DNA of 64,000 nucleotides. Origin: Phlebopus portentosus (lineage: Eukaryota; Basidiomycota; Agaricomycetes; Boletales; Boletinellaceae). Of this stretch, positions 23,923 to 35,793 are shown piece after piece. The translations under genes and the position numbers were made by a program. The stretch covers positions 1,550,001 through 1,614,000 of the forward strand of contig JAYXKI010000003.1 in NCBI GenBank assembly GCA_037892935.1. Reading direction: 5' to 3'. Positions within the stretch are counted from its first letter, which is position 1. The number at the start of each line of letters is the position of its first letter. A model generated the notes under the pieces. It saw nothing but the letters and a program-made list of their open reading frames with translations. It was not told the origin of the DNA and did not search any database.

Positions 23923-24612
23923 AACCTGAGGTTGTCCCTCTTGATCAAACTCACATAGAGTCTTCTCGTTTTCTTTGTTTGATAAAATATGATACTCCAG
24001 TCCGTTTATTTGAATTGAATCCAAGCCGGGAAAGAACTGTCTGAACTACGTATATTGCAACAATGAAACATCACATCTACATACAGTGATAATGTGTACA
24101 CCCGCTATTGACTTGCGATGAGCTCGATTTCCTTCCCTATATATCCCCAAAACATCCACAAGATTTCAACTTCCTTTCATGACATCTAAGTACAAGAAGA
24201 ACAAAGGGTGAAAAGTAGAGAAAAATGGAAGTTTACCTCAGCAAATTATAAACTGTGAACCAGCTTTGGCTTCTTGAACTTGTCAACAGTGAACCAAAAG
24301 AGCTCCAGAATGAAAGCGAATTGGAGAGCAGAAGTTATAGTAAAATAAAATGTGTTGTGAGAAGAAAGGAAGTCGCGCGCGAGCACAGAAAGCGTGTGTA
24401 TCCCAAGTTCGTCCGCGGTCGAACGAGAAGAGGAAAAGAAAGAGGGAGAGAAGAAAAAGACGAATTACATGCGTTGGTCCGAAGTGAATGCTATGCGTAA
24501 GGCTAGTAAACCGAAACCGGAAAAACGTACTAATACACGGAGATGAAGGCGGGGACCAACCCCGCAGTACGAGCCGTGTGGAGGGGGGCGAGTGTATGAA
24601 GTAGAGATGGTA
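23923..24612. other. Convergent 3' region of APD1 and SCH9
   Basis: About 690 bases between two convergent stops. It is AT-rich at first and purine-rich from about 24180. The plus-strand frame at 24255-24500 is compositionally biased and not convincing. No other feature is seen. Confidence 0.5.
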
Positions 24613-27600
24613 TCAGATATCCGCAAACGACCGCCGAGCGGTTCTCCCTCCGGGTCTATCGTCATCAAAATCGTCGTCATCCGGGGGGGAGTCAGCTTCG
24701 TCCAGCGCATTCTCGTCTTCCGGCTCCACCTCAGCAAGCCTTCCGGCAGGCCCGACGATGAAGCTCTCGCCAGAAAATGAGAATCCGCGGAACTTCTCCT
24801 GCACCGAATTACTTATCGGACTTCCCTCTGGATCGGCTCGTTTACTGCGCCTGCCGTTAATGACCATCCCTTGTTGTGCTTCCTTCTGGTGATCCCGTAA
24901 GTCACTCCCAAGAGGTCCGTTAGGCGTATGCTGCATATACGAGCCAGTTATACTTTGCGCAACCCAATCCTCCGATGGATCGTCTTCATCATACAGATCT
25001 ATTCCTGCATCGGTCAGATCGGCACTCGTAAACTCTGGATCAAAATTGTCCACTGATTCGTCCGACTCGACAACAGGAATAAACGGTGGCGTGACCAGCT
25101 TCGCAGCGAGAGCTTTCCAGTCAATGGTCTTGAAGAAAGCGTGCTCCTTCAACTCGTTTGCGTCGTATTGAGCGCCTAATCGATGTTTTGGATTGCGATT
25201 GAGCAGCTGCAATGGAATGAGCAAAGCAAAATACAATCGATGTTCCAATCGTCACTCACCCCCTTCACGAATAATTTGCCGTCATCACTTATGACGTTTT
25301 TCGGAAAGCGGATCTTGCCAAAACAAATATTCTGATACATCTGCTGGGTATCCTCGGCGTAGAACGGGCTCCAGCCACAGCACATCTCGAACAACAAGAC
25401 ACCAAGGGACCAGAAGTCCACGAGCTTCGAATACCCGTGATCATCAAGAAGCACTTCAGGAGCGAGGTATTCCGTTGTTCCGCAGAATGTATTTGTGAGT
25501 TGATCCGCTTTTAAATCCGGCTTGGAGAGACCAAAATCGCATAGAGCGATATGCCCAGTCGCATCAAGCAATATATTTTCCGGTTTGAGGTCACTGCACG
25601 AGAATAAGCGTCCGATCATCGAAGACTGAATATAATCGAAGCCACGCACCGATAGACGATATCATATTTGTGCAGGTGTTCCAAGGCTAGCACTAGCTCC
25701 GCGACGTAGAATCGCGCCCGATCTTCGCTGAACTTTGTCTCCTTTTGTAGATGCCAGAAGAGTTCCCCGCCGCTTTTGAAATCCGTGACGAGATATAGAT
25801 CCGTATCTGTCTGGAAGCTGAACTTGAGTCCGACGAGGAACGGAGAGTTGAGACTTTGCTGAAGAATTTTGCGTTCGCCGATCGTGTGCGCGATTTCCTT
25901 CTTTGCGATGATTTCCTTTTTGGACAGCACTTTCATGGCGTATATCCGGCGAGTGTCCTTCTTTCGTACTTGGAAGACTCTTCCAAATGTTCCGCGACCG
26001 ATAAGCTTCAGGAACTCGAAATCGCGGGGAGTTAGGGCGCGCTTCGTCTAGGTGTCGGAATATCGGGTCCGTCGTAAGGTTTGAGGTAGGAAGCAATTGA
26101 GGGACGGAGCGGTGGAAATAGCCGAAAAAGGAAAGGTTAGAAGGTTCCGTGATAATTTGATTACGTACACACCTTGAAATGCTCGTATGTTGTCTGGACG
26201 CGCATCTCACCGGTTACGACTTCGTTCTCATGGGGCAAGAGTCTAGACCGTCGCTCGTCAGATAACGTCCTCGGTTCACATCGGATGCATGATAGTCAGA
26301 AAAAAATTAAATTGCAAGAGAAGCGATGCGTCGGCCGGGTCTTGGGGAACGTGTGCAGAAAACACCGGTGGTGGAAAAAAAGGGTGACAAGAAGGGTGGA
26401 AGATAATATTAAAATTATTACTCACTTGAACCAGTGGTCCACGGTGTGGTCGTGCTTCAGAACGGGCTTGATCTCAACCATGCCCAGGAATATTTGTTCC
26501 TCGTCCGCTCGGTCGTATACATTAAGAGTAATAACTGATTGGTCCGACGTCACGTCGCTATAATAAATGACGCCCATTATCAGCATAAGAGTACACAGTG
26601 AAATTAAGAAAAACAAAACAGAAAACGAATCGGTGGAGCTTCATCTGGAACAAGAATAGAACAGCACTCACAAGGACACCTCATGTTTCCAGACCGGGTT
26701 GTGAGCTGACAGCCGCCCAAATAAGCCGCCGCTTACACCGGCTCCATTACCGTTGACGGCGATTGAGACGCTGGGTGCGATGCCTGACACTCCAGGTCCA
26801 CGGCCATCACCATTCAGATAGGGAACACTGCGTGTCGATTTGTTCGAGGAGACGCTTGACTGTGGCGAACTCGCAGCGCTGTTGGCAGCAGAGCGCTTCG
26901 CCTGCTCGATTGCGCGCGAGTTGATGGCGCCAAGGGCGGACAGAGCAGACGAGGAGCTATTTCGCGACAAGTTGGTCGCAGTGCCCTTGACTTCCTTCTC
27001 GAGCTCGTGTATCGGATCGCGGCTGACGAACTCGTTCTGCTCAAACTGGACAACGACGTACGGCCGCGCATTGACGGAGTGCACGTTGAGTCCACGGGCC
27101 TGAATTAGCTTGACATGAAGCTGACCGCGCGAGACGCTCGATGACGCAGACGAAGAGGAGGTTGAGGAAGCAGTTGAGGGAGACTGAGCTACTGGGACTG
27201 GAGTCGCGACGGTGAGCTGCTGAATTTGCTGCTGAGAAAGCTGCTGCTGGTCTTTTCTTTGCGTGGGGGGCGGTGACGGTGCCGCTGAGGCATCTGCATG
27301 ATGAGCAGCTGACTGTGCGCGGCTATTGGCGTTGTTGTGCATTTTGTCGGGGACATGAAGGTTGAGGTTAAGAGCAAACTGTTTTGTGGGAATCGCTGAC
27401 ACGAAGTCTGGTACGCCTGAGCTTACTATTGGTGGCGCGAGACCCGGAGCAAGTGGGGTCATGTCCCCTCCTCCACTGCCACTGTCTGTTCTTGAACGGG
27501 CGTGAATGTTGAGTAGATGGTGGGTCTGGAAGCTGAATGCAGTCGGCGAGCGCGGTGGATTAGGATTATTTGTGCTGCTGGTAGAATGCGTATTATCTGA

Positions 27601-28002
27601 GCCTGACGTCACGCCAATACTAGTATTCGGTCCAGCGGGTGCAGCAGGAGGCGTGTGACTTGAGAGATTAGAACTGCTGCTGCTGGAATGTAAATTTTCG
27701 AAAGGATTCCGCTCGCGTCCGTCGGGAGCAGCCCTCGGAGTGAGCTGGTCAATGGGCGTGGAAGGCCAGAACTTGAGCATTTGCACGGATTTGAGGACGA
27801 CTGAATATATGGAATTGTTGGAAATGTGTGACAGGCGGTCCTGATCGTGATCGCTGGAGCGTTGATTTGTTTCTTCCGGCGTAGTAGTATGTGTATGCAA
27901 CGGAGAGAGCGAGTGAGACAAGGGTGGAGAGGGAGAGGACTCGGAGGAGATAGTGATATTGGTATTGGCGGGAAGAGTATAAGTAGCGTTACTGTCCTCC
28001 AT
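24613..28002 (-). CDS. SCH9: SCH9-type AGC kinase with N-terminal C2 domain
   Basis: The ATG at 28002 starts MEDSNATYTLPANTNI. About 300 residues of Ser/Pro/Gln-rich sequence precede a C2 domain (GQLHVKLIQARGLNVHSVNA, RPYVVVQFEQNEFVSRDP, then SVITLNVYDRADEEQIFLGM after an intron). The kinase follows: LTPRDFEFLKLIGRGTFGRV, YAMKVLSKKEIIAKKE, IVYRDLKPENILLDATGH, DFGLSK and the activation segment TNTFCGTTEYLAPEVL with the PDK1-site Thr. The tail holds a hydrophobic motif FRGFSFSGES (Phe-X-X-Phe-Ser-Phe) and ends in a Ser/Arg stretch, ...FADI. C2 plus AGC kinase is the Sch9/Sck1 layout; yeast Sch9 is a TORC1 substrate that controls growth and restrains Rim15 (family knowledge). The C2 domain has a long Ser-rich insert at about 26830-27000. 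Confidence 0.93.
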
Positions 28003-28146
28003 TGTCAGTACTGCCAGTGCTCTTGCTTGTGAATATTACGAAGATGCAGTGCCGGATGTGCCGACCGACAAAACAAACTACGGACTCCACCGAGTGGAGC
28101 ACATAGCCATAGCAGCATACATTTTTATTCTCGCTTTTCTACTCTT

Positions 28147-28758
28147 TTATCTCTTCCCCGACACCTCCCGCTCTCCGTACTCGTCACGTAAGACGAGCAG
28201 CCGCCTCTGAGCAAGTCGCGCTAAACTCATCCCTGCCCCGACAACTCCGCCCAGCAGTACAACCCGACGCGTCAACACCCACGGAAGCCTGTCTGTTCCG
28301 ATCCCGTCAACTTCAATTTCTCGTTCCTCGGCACTTAGCAGTACACACTTACAAAATGCACAAAACAGCACAGCAGTACCAACTCCGGCGCCAGCCTCTT
28401 TGACCTCCCCGAATCCAACACGGTCCACCCCGTCCTCACAAGCAGCAAACGTTGCTCCAATCGCAGCGAGCTGTAATGCCTTTCGCCCTCCTTCTCTCAG
28501 CCCGCCCCACATCATGCGATAATTCTTCGTCTTTTTGTACAAGTACCATCCACGCAGCGTCGTAGGCGGGCGATGCGCATTCTCAGCGAGGAACCGCATT
28601 CCTTCCGCTCGCGAACCTCGAATGAGACCTAACGACATTCCCAGCACGCCGCATCCACTCGTTAGAATCAGGTATCGTGACGGTATGTTCAGCCGGATCT
28701 CGCTGGTGCTGCTGTCGCTTGTGTGCTCGGCCTGAGAGGATTCATTTGAGTGTGACAT
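28147..28758 (-). CDS. Predicted membrane protein, possibly mitochondrial
   Basis: The ATG at 28758 (MSHSNESSQAEHTS) is preferred over an upstream read that starts within the neighbour's promoter. The intronless frame gives about 203 residues. After a polar start come YLILTSGCGVLGMSLGLIRG, SRAEGMRFLAENAHRPPTTL, RGWYLYKKTKNYRMMWGGLR, then a Gly/Ala-rich helix (ALQLAAIGATFAACEDGVDR), a second (GAGVGTAVLFCAFCKCVLLS) and a third (VVLLGGVVGAGMSLARLAQR). Glycine-rich short helices in this order resemble TIM17/22-like proteins, which is my inference; I do not recognise a named gene. It diverges from the small gene at 28928 with only 169 bases between starts. Confidence 0.75.
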   Translation of the reverse strand: MSHSNESSQAEHTSDSSTSEIRLNIPSRYLILTSGCGVLGMSLGLIRGSRAEGMRFLAENAHRPPTTLRGWYLYKKTKNYRMMWGGLREGGRKALQLAAIGATFAACEDGVDRVGFGEVKEAGAGVGTAVLFCAFCKCVLLSAEEREIEVDGIGTDRLPWVLTRRVVLLGGVVGAGMSLARLAQRRLLVLRDEYGEREVSGKR

Positions 28759-28927
28759 GCTATGGCTGAGACGCGTGCAAAGAGAGTTGAGAGAAGATCG
28801 GCTTCTTCTAATACGTAAGAACATCTCCACAATGTATTTAATTTCTGCTCTTTGGCCCATTTTTTTCTTGGTTATTGTAAACACAACGACTACCTCAGTC
28901 CATGTACGCAGCTCAGCAAAAAACACG

Positions 28928-29215
28928 ATGCACAACCCGAGTGCAGCCTTGATCCGACGGAGCGGAGGAGCCAGAACCGAAGTCCCTCCACTAAACACCC
29001 CAGATCCTCATCTCCCGGCTTCCCTTCCCCGCCTCTCCGATCCTCCTCCTGTTCAACGGCCTCGAACGCCTACACCTTCAAGAATACTTGCAGAAGCATT
29101 CAAAGACAGACACCGTGCGCTAAATGCGCCGTACGTCTGGAGACATCCCCTCAACGAATTCATCGATTCTCGGACCGCCGGAGCGGGAAGATGGTTTCGG
29201 AGGATGGACACGTAA
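28928..29215 (+). CDS. Small basic protein of unknown function
   Basis: The frame from ATG 28928 encodes 95 residues: MHNPSAALIRRSGGARTE, a Pro-rich middle (PPPVQRPRTPTPSRILAEAF) and a compact end KDRHRALNAPYVWRHPLNEF followed by GAGRWFRRMDT and TAA. The Trp/Arg/His-rich end and the clean start opposite a well-supported gene suggest that it is real, but I recognise no family. A donor-like GTAACT overlaps the stop, so a further exon cannot be excluded. Confidence 0.5.
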   Translation: MHNPSAALIRRSGGARTEVPPLNTPDPHLPASLPRLSDPPPVQRPRTPTPSRILAEAFKDRHRALNAPYVWRHPLNEFIDSRTAGAGRWFRRMDT

Positions 29216-30500
29216 CTCATCCCCTTCTTCTGAGTAAGTCCTTTCCCATATCAAGCCTCTTTCTTACTCTTGCTGTTCTCAAAGCTCGGCGACAATAGTC
29301 CAGTCCACCATCAAATTCGGATAAGTCCTTTGGAATGCATTCGCTTCCTTCCTTCCTCGCCTTCTCACCGGTTTTATCTCTGAACCATCTCACTCAATGG
29401 AGGTCGGGTATCTTTTTACGTGCAGCTTCTTGTTCATATCGCGCACGGTCGGAGAGCAGGAACTCGGCTTTTCATAGCACGCTCCCGTTCATCGTGAGAC
29501 TGTGGAGACGGTTCAGATTCGGATGCTTCTCAACGTTCAGCATCGAAGAGGCAGGACAGTGCACCATATTGTGATATACACTAAATATCAGATTGGAAAA
29601 TTGACATTAATATTAATGTTGCCCTTTCCTTAGGATGTGCTGTTGGTAGACTAGACTCTAGGCCCCACAAAAATACATCTCTCCCTTAGAATAGCCTTAT
29701 CACTAGTATTGAATAGGTTGCTCGGGCTGTACGCTGTTAACGTGATTCTAGGGAAGACGAATGTAATATGTAGTACCTCAGTTACTTCCGCACAGTACTA
29801 TATATATATTCCTTCTATTACAGTTGATCCGTTTTGACCTTTGCCTTCTTTTCCCTTCCCGACTCCACCTCAAGGGAAAAAGAACGAGAGGCAAGAAGAT
29901 GTTGCACTTCAGAGGTAAACCTATTTACGATTGAATTGAAGTTTACTTTGGGATATTTCCAGCGCTTGTTATAACCGAAACGTAAGCTCCTTGACTATTG
30001 AGTATTGTAAATACTGTAGTAAATCACGAACAGGCGTTCGAGAATTAGTGAGAAATACTTCTCCTTTCTCACTATTTCAAGATGAACAGGGAGAGTCCAG
30101 TCATCTTTGACATTTTGCGCCGAGTTATATATGATGAGAAGTTTCTCGATTTCCAGCCACCTTCGATAGACTTACTGAATGAATGAACACTGCAAGATAT
30201 GATATGAAATGAAAAAAACAAAACAAAAAAAATCTTTTACATGTCTACATAAACGTCAAGGGTACAGCAATATACGTGGATTGCAGGGAGACAGTGTATA
30301 ATGTTTATATGTTTATATGCAAATTATCTGTATGCACACCGACCGACCGACCAACGAACCAATAACAGATGCGTTCTATCCCTTCCTCCCACCTCACCAG
30401 ATACGACTCCTAATACTTGCTTTGATAGTGATAGTAATCATTACTATGTGCGATGAATACCGAATCCTCATGTCATGTCATTTGGTCGCATGCCCGCAAC
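29216..30500. other. Gene-poor stretch
   Basis: About 1.3 kb with no convincing protein frame. AT content rises between 29570 and 30300, with a TATATATATA run near 29805, an A-rich tract at 30210-30235 and a CCGA repeat at about 30340-30355. The right end presumably holds the DRE2 3' region. Confidence 0.4.
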
Positions 30501-31756
30501 TCAAATATCATCCATGTCGAAGTTAATCTCCACCTTCTCGCCAGGCTTGAATGCCGGTAGACCTGCATAACCGTTTACATTAGCGCCCAATCCCGTGCGG
30601 TATACGATATCAGATATCAGATAGAAGCAGAGGAAGAGATAGAAATGTGTTAAGGTGAAATTAGAAGTAGGAATGGTGACAGAAAGAAGAAAATGCGAAG
30701 CAGTGCACTTAATGAGAGGAAAAAAAAACACGCACCAAGATAAGGACAACCAGCACACCGAAAGGCATCTCCAAGCGCACAATTCCCACAGCTGCTCGTC
30801 ATCTTCGGCGCCATTGCCGCAGCGCGCAACAGCCTCTCCCTTTCTTGCGCTTTCACCTCTCTCGCTCCGCCATCCGGTGCACCGTCAATCAGCACGACAG
30901 TCGCGTTCCTCTCTTCCTCCGCCTCTAATTCGGCCAGTCCACACGTGCATCCTTTACATGCCTTTCGTCGGCGCGGGCCGCTGCCGGAGGGAGGGACACA
31001 GGGCTCGGGTCGTGCGCGATCAGCTGGTGTTAGCAGCGCTTCAGCGTCGACGCGTGGCGTACCCGGCGCAGGACTTGAAAACGTCCACAACGCCTTTTTA
31101 GTTGATCGCTTAGTTGCATCGGAAGTTGGACGACGGAGCGGAACGGAAGCGGCTGCGGGTCGGTTTAATGGAACAGACGCGTTTGAAGTGGTTGTGGTTG
31201 TGGTGGTTGTGGTGGTTGTGGTAATTGTAGTGGCGAAGAATTTCGCTACCTTTTGAGCAATGAGTGCACCAGTGTCGTCTTTCTCTGTAAGAATCTCGAA
31301 TCCCACGCGTTCGAGCTCTGGTCGAACGGCCGGGAGGTTTGAAGACGCGTTTTGGATGTGCAGCGTGCCATGGGTCGAAAGACCTGTAAGAAGCTGCGGC
31401 AAAAGAGAAGACAAATTTAAAGCCAGTGAATCTAAGTCCGCCTGGGTAAGTACAGCATAAATAGTCCCATAACTCGCTGGCACCAGCGTCGTCGCTATCC
31501 GCAAGCCGCATGTGGTCAGAAACATGTACATTTTGAGTCAGAGTTACGTTGATGACTTACCGCCTTCAACGAGTCGATCGACCATCATCTTCTCAACCAT
31601 TCTCGACTTCTCTAGCTCCTCGATCAACCTCTGATAGGTTCCCTCCTGCGCAGTGGCAGGTGTACCAAGGACGAGTGCGGGCGCTTTGAGCGGCTGATTC
31701 ATCGTGGTGCCTGAGGGTAGGACGTAGGACGAAAGCTCTGTTGGTACTGGCGCCAT
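30501..31756 (-). CDS. DRE2: DRE2 (anamorsin/CIAPIN1), cytosolic Fe-S assembly factor
   Basis: The ATG at 31756 opens [16 protein letters not shown]; exon 1 has [20 protein letters not shown], part of the N-terminal methyltransferase-like domain. The long second exon continues that domain ([20 protein letters not shown]), then a linker with a nearly pure Thr run. The C-terminal Fe-S domain has a Cys-rich motif ([20 protein letters not shown]) and the twin Cys-X2-Cys pairs [19 protein letters not shown]. The last exon gives [19 protein letters not shown] and TGA at 30501. With Tah18, Dre2 passes electrons to cytosolic Fe-S cluster assembly (family knowledge). All expected Cys ligands are present. 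Confidence 0.95.
31188..31233. repeat. GTT/GTG microsatellite inside DRE2 coding sequence
   Basis: A run of GTG/GTT triplets on the plus strand reads on the minus strand as a Thr tract of about 14 of 15 residues (one Ile) in the DRE2 linker. Confidence 0.85.
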
Positions 31757-32287
31757 CGCGGGTGGTTAAGAAGGAAAATATGCAGCCGAATTACTATGTA
31801 CTTAAAAGACTGCAGCACCAGATATCGAGTCGTGCTGAGTGAGGGAAGAAGTGAGAGAGGTGAAGTTAAGTCTGTCTGTGTAAGCCAAATAGTAAGCCGA
31901 GGTCGGGTGATTACCTAGTCAGGCAACTTTTACCTACGTCGATCTTTTCATTTTCATTTTTTTCTTCTTTTCTTGCATTCTTACTGGTCCGGCTTTTCGG
32001 AGTCCCATGCTCTCGGTCGACCCGAAAGCCAATGGCGCAAGAGATAAATGATAAAAGCATCGCTGATAGAGGTAACAGAGGCGGCACACAATGTGGTAGT
32101 AAATATACATTCAGGTAATAAACGACAATGAGACTACGAATAGGAGAACCGAAAGCGATAAAGGCATCAAAGCGTTAGGTGTTGAAAGGCGGCGAAGTAT
32201 AAAAGACCAGTAGGAAACCGTCCATCAGTCACCATCACCAATCGAGGTGCTTAATGCAAAACATTCGTAATCTCGTCCGAATTTTAT
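31757..32287. other. Intergenic: DRE2 promoter and forkhead gene 3' region
   Basis: About 530 bases upstream of DRE2 and downstream of the forkhead gene, both read on the minus strand. It has a pyrimidine-rich stretch at 31940-31980. No other gene is supported. Confidence 0.5.
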
Positions 32288-33461
32288 TCACTGAGAGGAC
32301 TGTTCTGTTGATTCTTGAGTAGGCTCCACGCCAGCAGGAATACCAGGAGGCGGCGGGCCAAGCTGCAGCACCCCATTCGGGTCCATCGGCGCCATCATGG
32401 CAGTTCGCACCCGGAACAGCATCTCTCGATACCACTCTTGATCAACCTGTAGCTTATCCTGCTCGGCGGTAATGTGCTGCAGTTTCGTCAGCTCATTGTG
32501 CCAAGCAGAACGCCAATTTACGTTGCCGTTCGCGTCGAATTCCGGTACAGTCCTGTAAAAGCCATTTTATTCTCGCTCAAATTCACATTCAAACGAAGTG
32601 CCACTCACATGTACTGGGCTATCTCAGAAGACTCGCTTGTCGCTGTCGCCGGAGGAGCAGCTACCGGTTGCGGTTGCGGTTGCGATTGCTCGTAGGCAGG
32701 AGCGGCCGACTCAAACCCGGCGGATGGTGCCGGTGCTGCAGTTTCGTCAGGCGCATAATCGATGTCCTGTTCTACTTCGTTATGGGAGTTCCTCTTGGAC
32801 TGCTTCCCTCTCCTTTTCCGGATGCGATGAACGCCCGTGCGAGGGTCAATATTATCATTGACGGTCCAATAGGATCCTTTGCCTCTATCTGTCAGTGGAC
32901 GCGGGACCTTCTCGAAGCAAGGATTTAGCGATAGATTATGCCTGACCGAGTTCTACGGAAGACATCAGGATGGGCTGTTTATGGCGGAAGAACTGAATGA
33001 AGAGATACCTTCCAGCCTGGAGGTGCCGTGCGGAAATACGGGAACTGAACAGCAGGTCAATCGCGGGCTTTAACGTGAAAAGAAGTGTGAAACACGAACT
33101 CGGCTCTCGATCGCATAATAGATATCCTCGAGCAATAACTTTTGTGTCGGTGATCCCTTTATAGCATATCTGACCGGAACATGAAATCGCCTCAGTCGAT
33201 AAACAAGAGTCGCGCGACAAGCCCAAACAATACGACGCGTCGCGTCAGAATAAGTTCGGCTCACCGAATCAGCGTTGAATACGGGTAAAAAGGCTTGCTC
33301 CCCGGCGGTCCGTCGCGCAGAGAATCCAAATTGATAGGAAGTCCACCGGACAGATCGTTGGGTGGTTCCTGGTAATACGAACCAACCGGTAAACCCTCAT
33401 TTGGCGCAGTCAACTGCATCGGATTTGTTGGCAGCGTCGTTGGAGAATCCATATCCACCAT
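32288..33461 (-). CDS. Forkhead transcription factor
   Basis: The ATG at 33461 starts [20 protein letters not shown]. Four exons spell a forkhead domain: [11 protein letters not shown]^YAIKGSPTQ, then [25 protein letters not shown], and [20 protein letters not shown] with [11 protein letters not shown]. The recognition helix NSVRHNLSL matches the forkhead family. Introns between these exons are about 90, 50 and 60 bases, and the acceptors end in TCAG or GTAG. A basic [13 protein letters not shown] follows, a likely nuclear signal, then an Ala/Pro/Gln linker ([11 protein letters not shown]) and a conserved-looking end, [20 protein letters not shown], before TGA at 32288. No FHA domain is seen, so it is not a Fkh1/2 or Fhl1 orthologue. 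Targets cannot be inferred. Confidence 0.9.
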
Positions 33462-34427
33462 GGAGATTTATACGACAAGACAAAAGTGGACGGGTGGAAA
33501 TAGGAAGACTACTGAGTGCAAGGAAGTAGGTGAGAAGCGGTTGAGAGCCAAGTTCAACCGTGAGAAATAAGATTACCCCATCGGCCAGTGATGAAATGAA
33601 GCTACAGCGAGAGCGACGAGCGGGATGGACGGGCATTGTCGAGGACGACGACGATGGTGACGACGAAAATGCAGGACGGTAAGACGCGATGTGAGTGATG
33701 TGATGATGTGTTTCTGTCTGTTTTGCTGGTCAACGATGTCCAACAAATAAAAGCAGAGGAAAATAGAGGGAAATAACCCTAAACCATGCACAAACAATCT
33801 ACAATAACAATAACAATAACATGTACGTGTTACTCTTTCTCAGCTCAGTCTGCTCGACCTGAAAAGAATGAAATTATTTCTTATTTACTGCGCGGTGGCA
33901 TGGAGGCCTACCTCCAACGTCGCTAAGAAGCTTCATCCCGTCAGCAGCTCTTACACAGACATCATCCCCGTTCACTCTAGCCGTCATTTCTTACACAGCA
34001 CTTTCTCGTCTCGTCCAACAGGAAATATTCCAGAACTCCTTTCTTTCCAAAAATCCGTAGACACTATCCTTGAATGGTCGTCAAGTCAACTTTTCTCAAC
34101 CTTATCTCTGAATGAGACTTACTAGGTCGACCTCGGCGATATCGAAACGGATGCTTTCATTTCTTCGCGTTAGTTCAAAAGATAGAACTTTAAGCTTCAC
34201 CTTCATTAGCGACCGTAAACACCGAGCGGCATGTCCTTCCTGCATAGGACCTGCAGAATCAGTCTTGTCCTCTGAACACTGCTGTCGAAATTTTCAGGGG
34301 TGAAACTTCAAAAGCGCTTATTGGCGAAAAAATATGCAAATTTTGAGATAAATTTATTTTGTCGACTAAGAAATTAAACGCGCCTCAGCTCTCAAATTTG
34401 ACGACGATCACCACCAACCACTCGATC
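33462..34427. promoter_or_regulatory. Divergent region between the forkhead gene and BCD1
   Basis: About 970 bases between opposed starts. It includes a CAATAA repeat at 33802-33820. A plus-strand frame at 33868-34125 (MKLFLIYCAVAW) is signal-peptide-like but has no other support. Confidence 0.45.
33802..33820. repeat. Short CAATAA tandem repeat
   Basis: Three adjoining copies of a CAATAA unit in non-coding DNA between the forkhead gene and BCD1. Confidence 0.7.
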
Positions 34428-35767
34428 ATGGACACAACTCCTGACCAACCTGGTCCGAGCACACCTCCAACACAGTCGTCGTGCACTATCTGTAACTCTC
34501 AGCCCTCAAAGTACACTTGCCCGCGCTGCAAAACTAAGACCTGCTCCCTCTCATGCTCACGCACACACAAATCCTCAACCAGCTGCTCCGGCGAACGCGA
34601 GCATATGGTGTACGTCCCGATGAACCAGTACGGCTATTCTGCGCTTATGGATGACTATGTCTTTCTTGAAGAGATGGGCCGGAAAGTCGAGGGTTGGGGG
34701 AGGGATATTTTAAAGAGTGGAATTGATCGTCGTGCATCAGGAGGTATGAGAAACGCACGAGGGAGAGGTATGAGTGGGAGACCTCAACGTGGACAGGATA
34801 GGAAGAGCATTTTCGCTATGCAGCTGAGCGTTAGGGACATCGACATTGATATTCTTCCCGCCGGTATGAAGAGGGCAGGGCTGAATAAATCTTACTGGGA
34901 TATGAAGTGAGTCTATGAAAAAGTCATGCGTGTCTATCTGGAACTAACTACTGCAACAGAGCAAAACGCGCTCTTCTCACTCTTGAGTTCGTTGTTCGAC
35001 CTCCACCGGATCCCCTCACTCGAGAGGTGCTAGAACCAATCTCAATAGTTACTCACAGAAACGATTGGAATCGGACCATTCGTCAAATTATCCGACAAAA
35101 GTTTAAGGAAACAAAATGCACGAAGAGTAAAGAAGGCATTCAACACTGGCTAAACCTCGACGAGGAAGACGAGGACATTCCGTCAAGCGTTCTCTGCCTT
35201 ATGAAGAGACCGAGGTCTCACGATGACCATCTCGACCAGACTTCCAGGCGGCAGCGGTATTACAAACTCGACTGGGACGAGGCATTGTCGAAAGCTCTGC
35301 GAAACAAACATTTTGTGGAGTTCCCCACTATATTCCTAATGGATGAAGCGCCATTCGATGGACTGCTTGTTGACGACAGCGGAATCGTCGAGGACATGAA
35401 CGAAAGACGAGCCAAGCGCCGCAAGCTTGATCCTTCAGAAGCAAAGAAGACTATTACCGGCCTTCTTGGAGGGTATGGATCCGATGACGAACAACAGAAT
35501 GCTTTGGACACACTGGCCGAGTATCCGGGGAGCGAGCAGAGTGACGCAGAGGCATCAGCATTAGGGGAGGACGAATCATCAAGCGAGGCTGATGAAACAG
35601 GAGACGAGCCTCTCGCTGTGCCTGATGATGAGCAGGTTGCGGACGAATCAACTGGGGTCAACGGGGATGATGAAGCATTAGATTGGGGCGATGATGAAAT
35701 TGCAGAAGACGAAGCGAAGCTTGCTGAGCTCTCTGCCGTCATCCAACAGCGATATTCAGCGCTGTAG
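34428..35767 (+). CDS. BCD1: BCD1, box C/D snoRNP assembly factor (zf-HIT)
   Basis: The ATG at 34428 gives MDTTPDQPGPSTPPTQ, then the HIT zinc finger CTICNSQPSKYTCPRCKTKT with CSLSCSRTHKSSTSC (paired Cys and terminal His/Cys). After it come YGYSALMDDYVFLEEMGRKV and, across an intron at about 34908-34960, LLTLEFVVRPPPDPLTREVL. A further segment, TRRQ-less but typical, reads LDWDEALSKALRNKHFVEFP and IFLMDEAPFDGLLVDDSG, followed by a long acidic tail. Bcd1 (human ZNHIT6) is needed for box C/D snoRNP assembly in the nucleus (family knowledge). The stop is TAG at 35765. Confidence 0.92.
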
Positions 35768-35793
35768 CTATGTCATTTTTGCTACCCTTTCAA

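Noticed and set aside
29335..29574. Plus-strand frame of 79 codons downstream of the small gene
   Set aside because: No start context or motif, and it could not be spliced to the 95-residue protein in a convincing way.
33868..34125. Frame of 85 codons starting with a signal-peptide-like stretch
   Set aside because: A single short frame in a promoter region with no splice continuation and no family resemblance.
35260..35742. Minus-strand Ser-rich frame of 160 codons
   Set aside because: Antisense of the acidic BCD1 tail.
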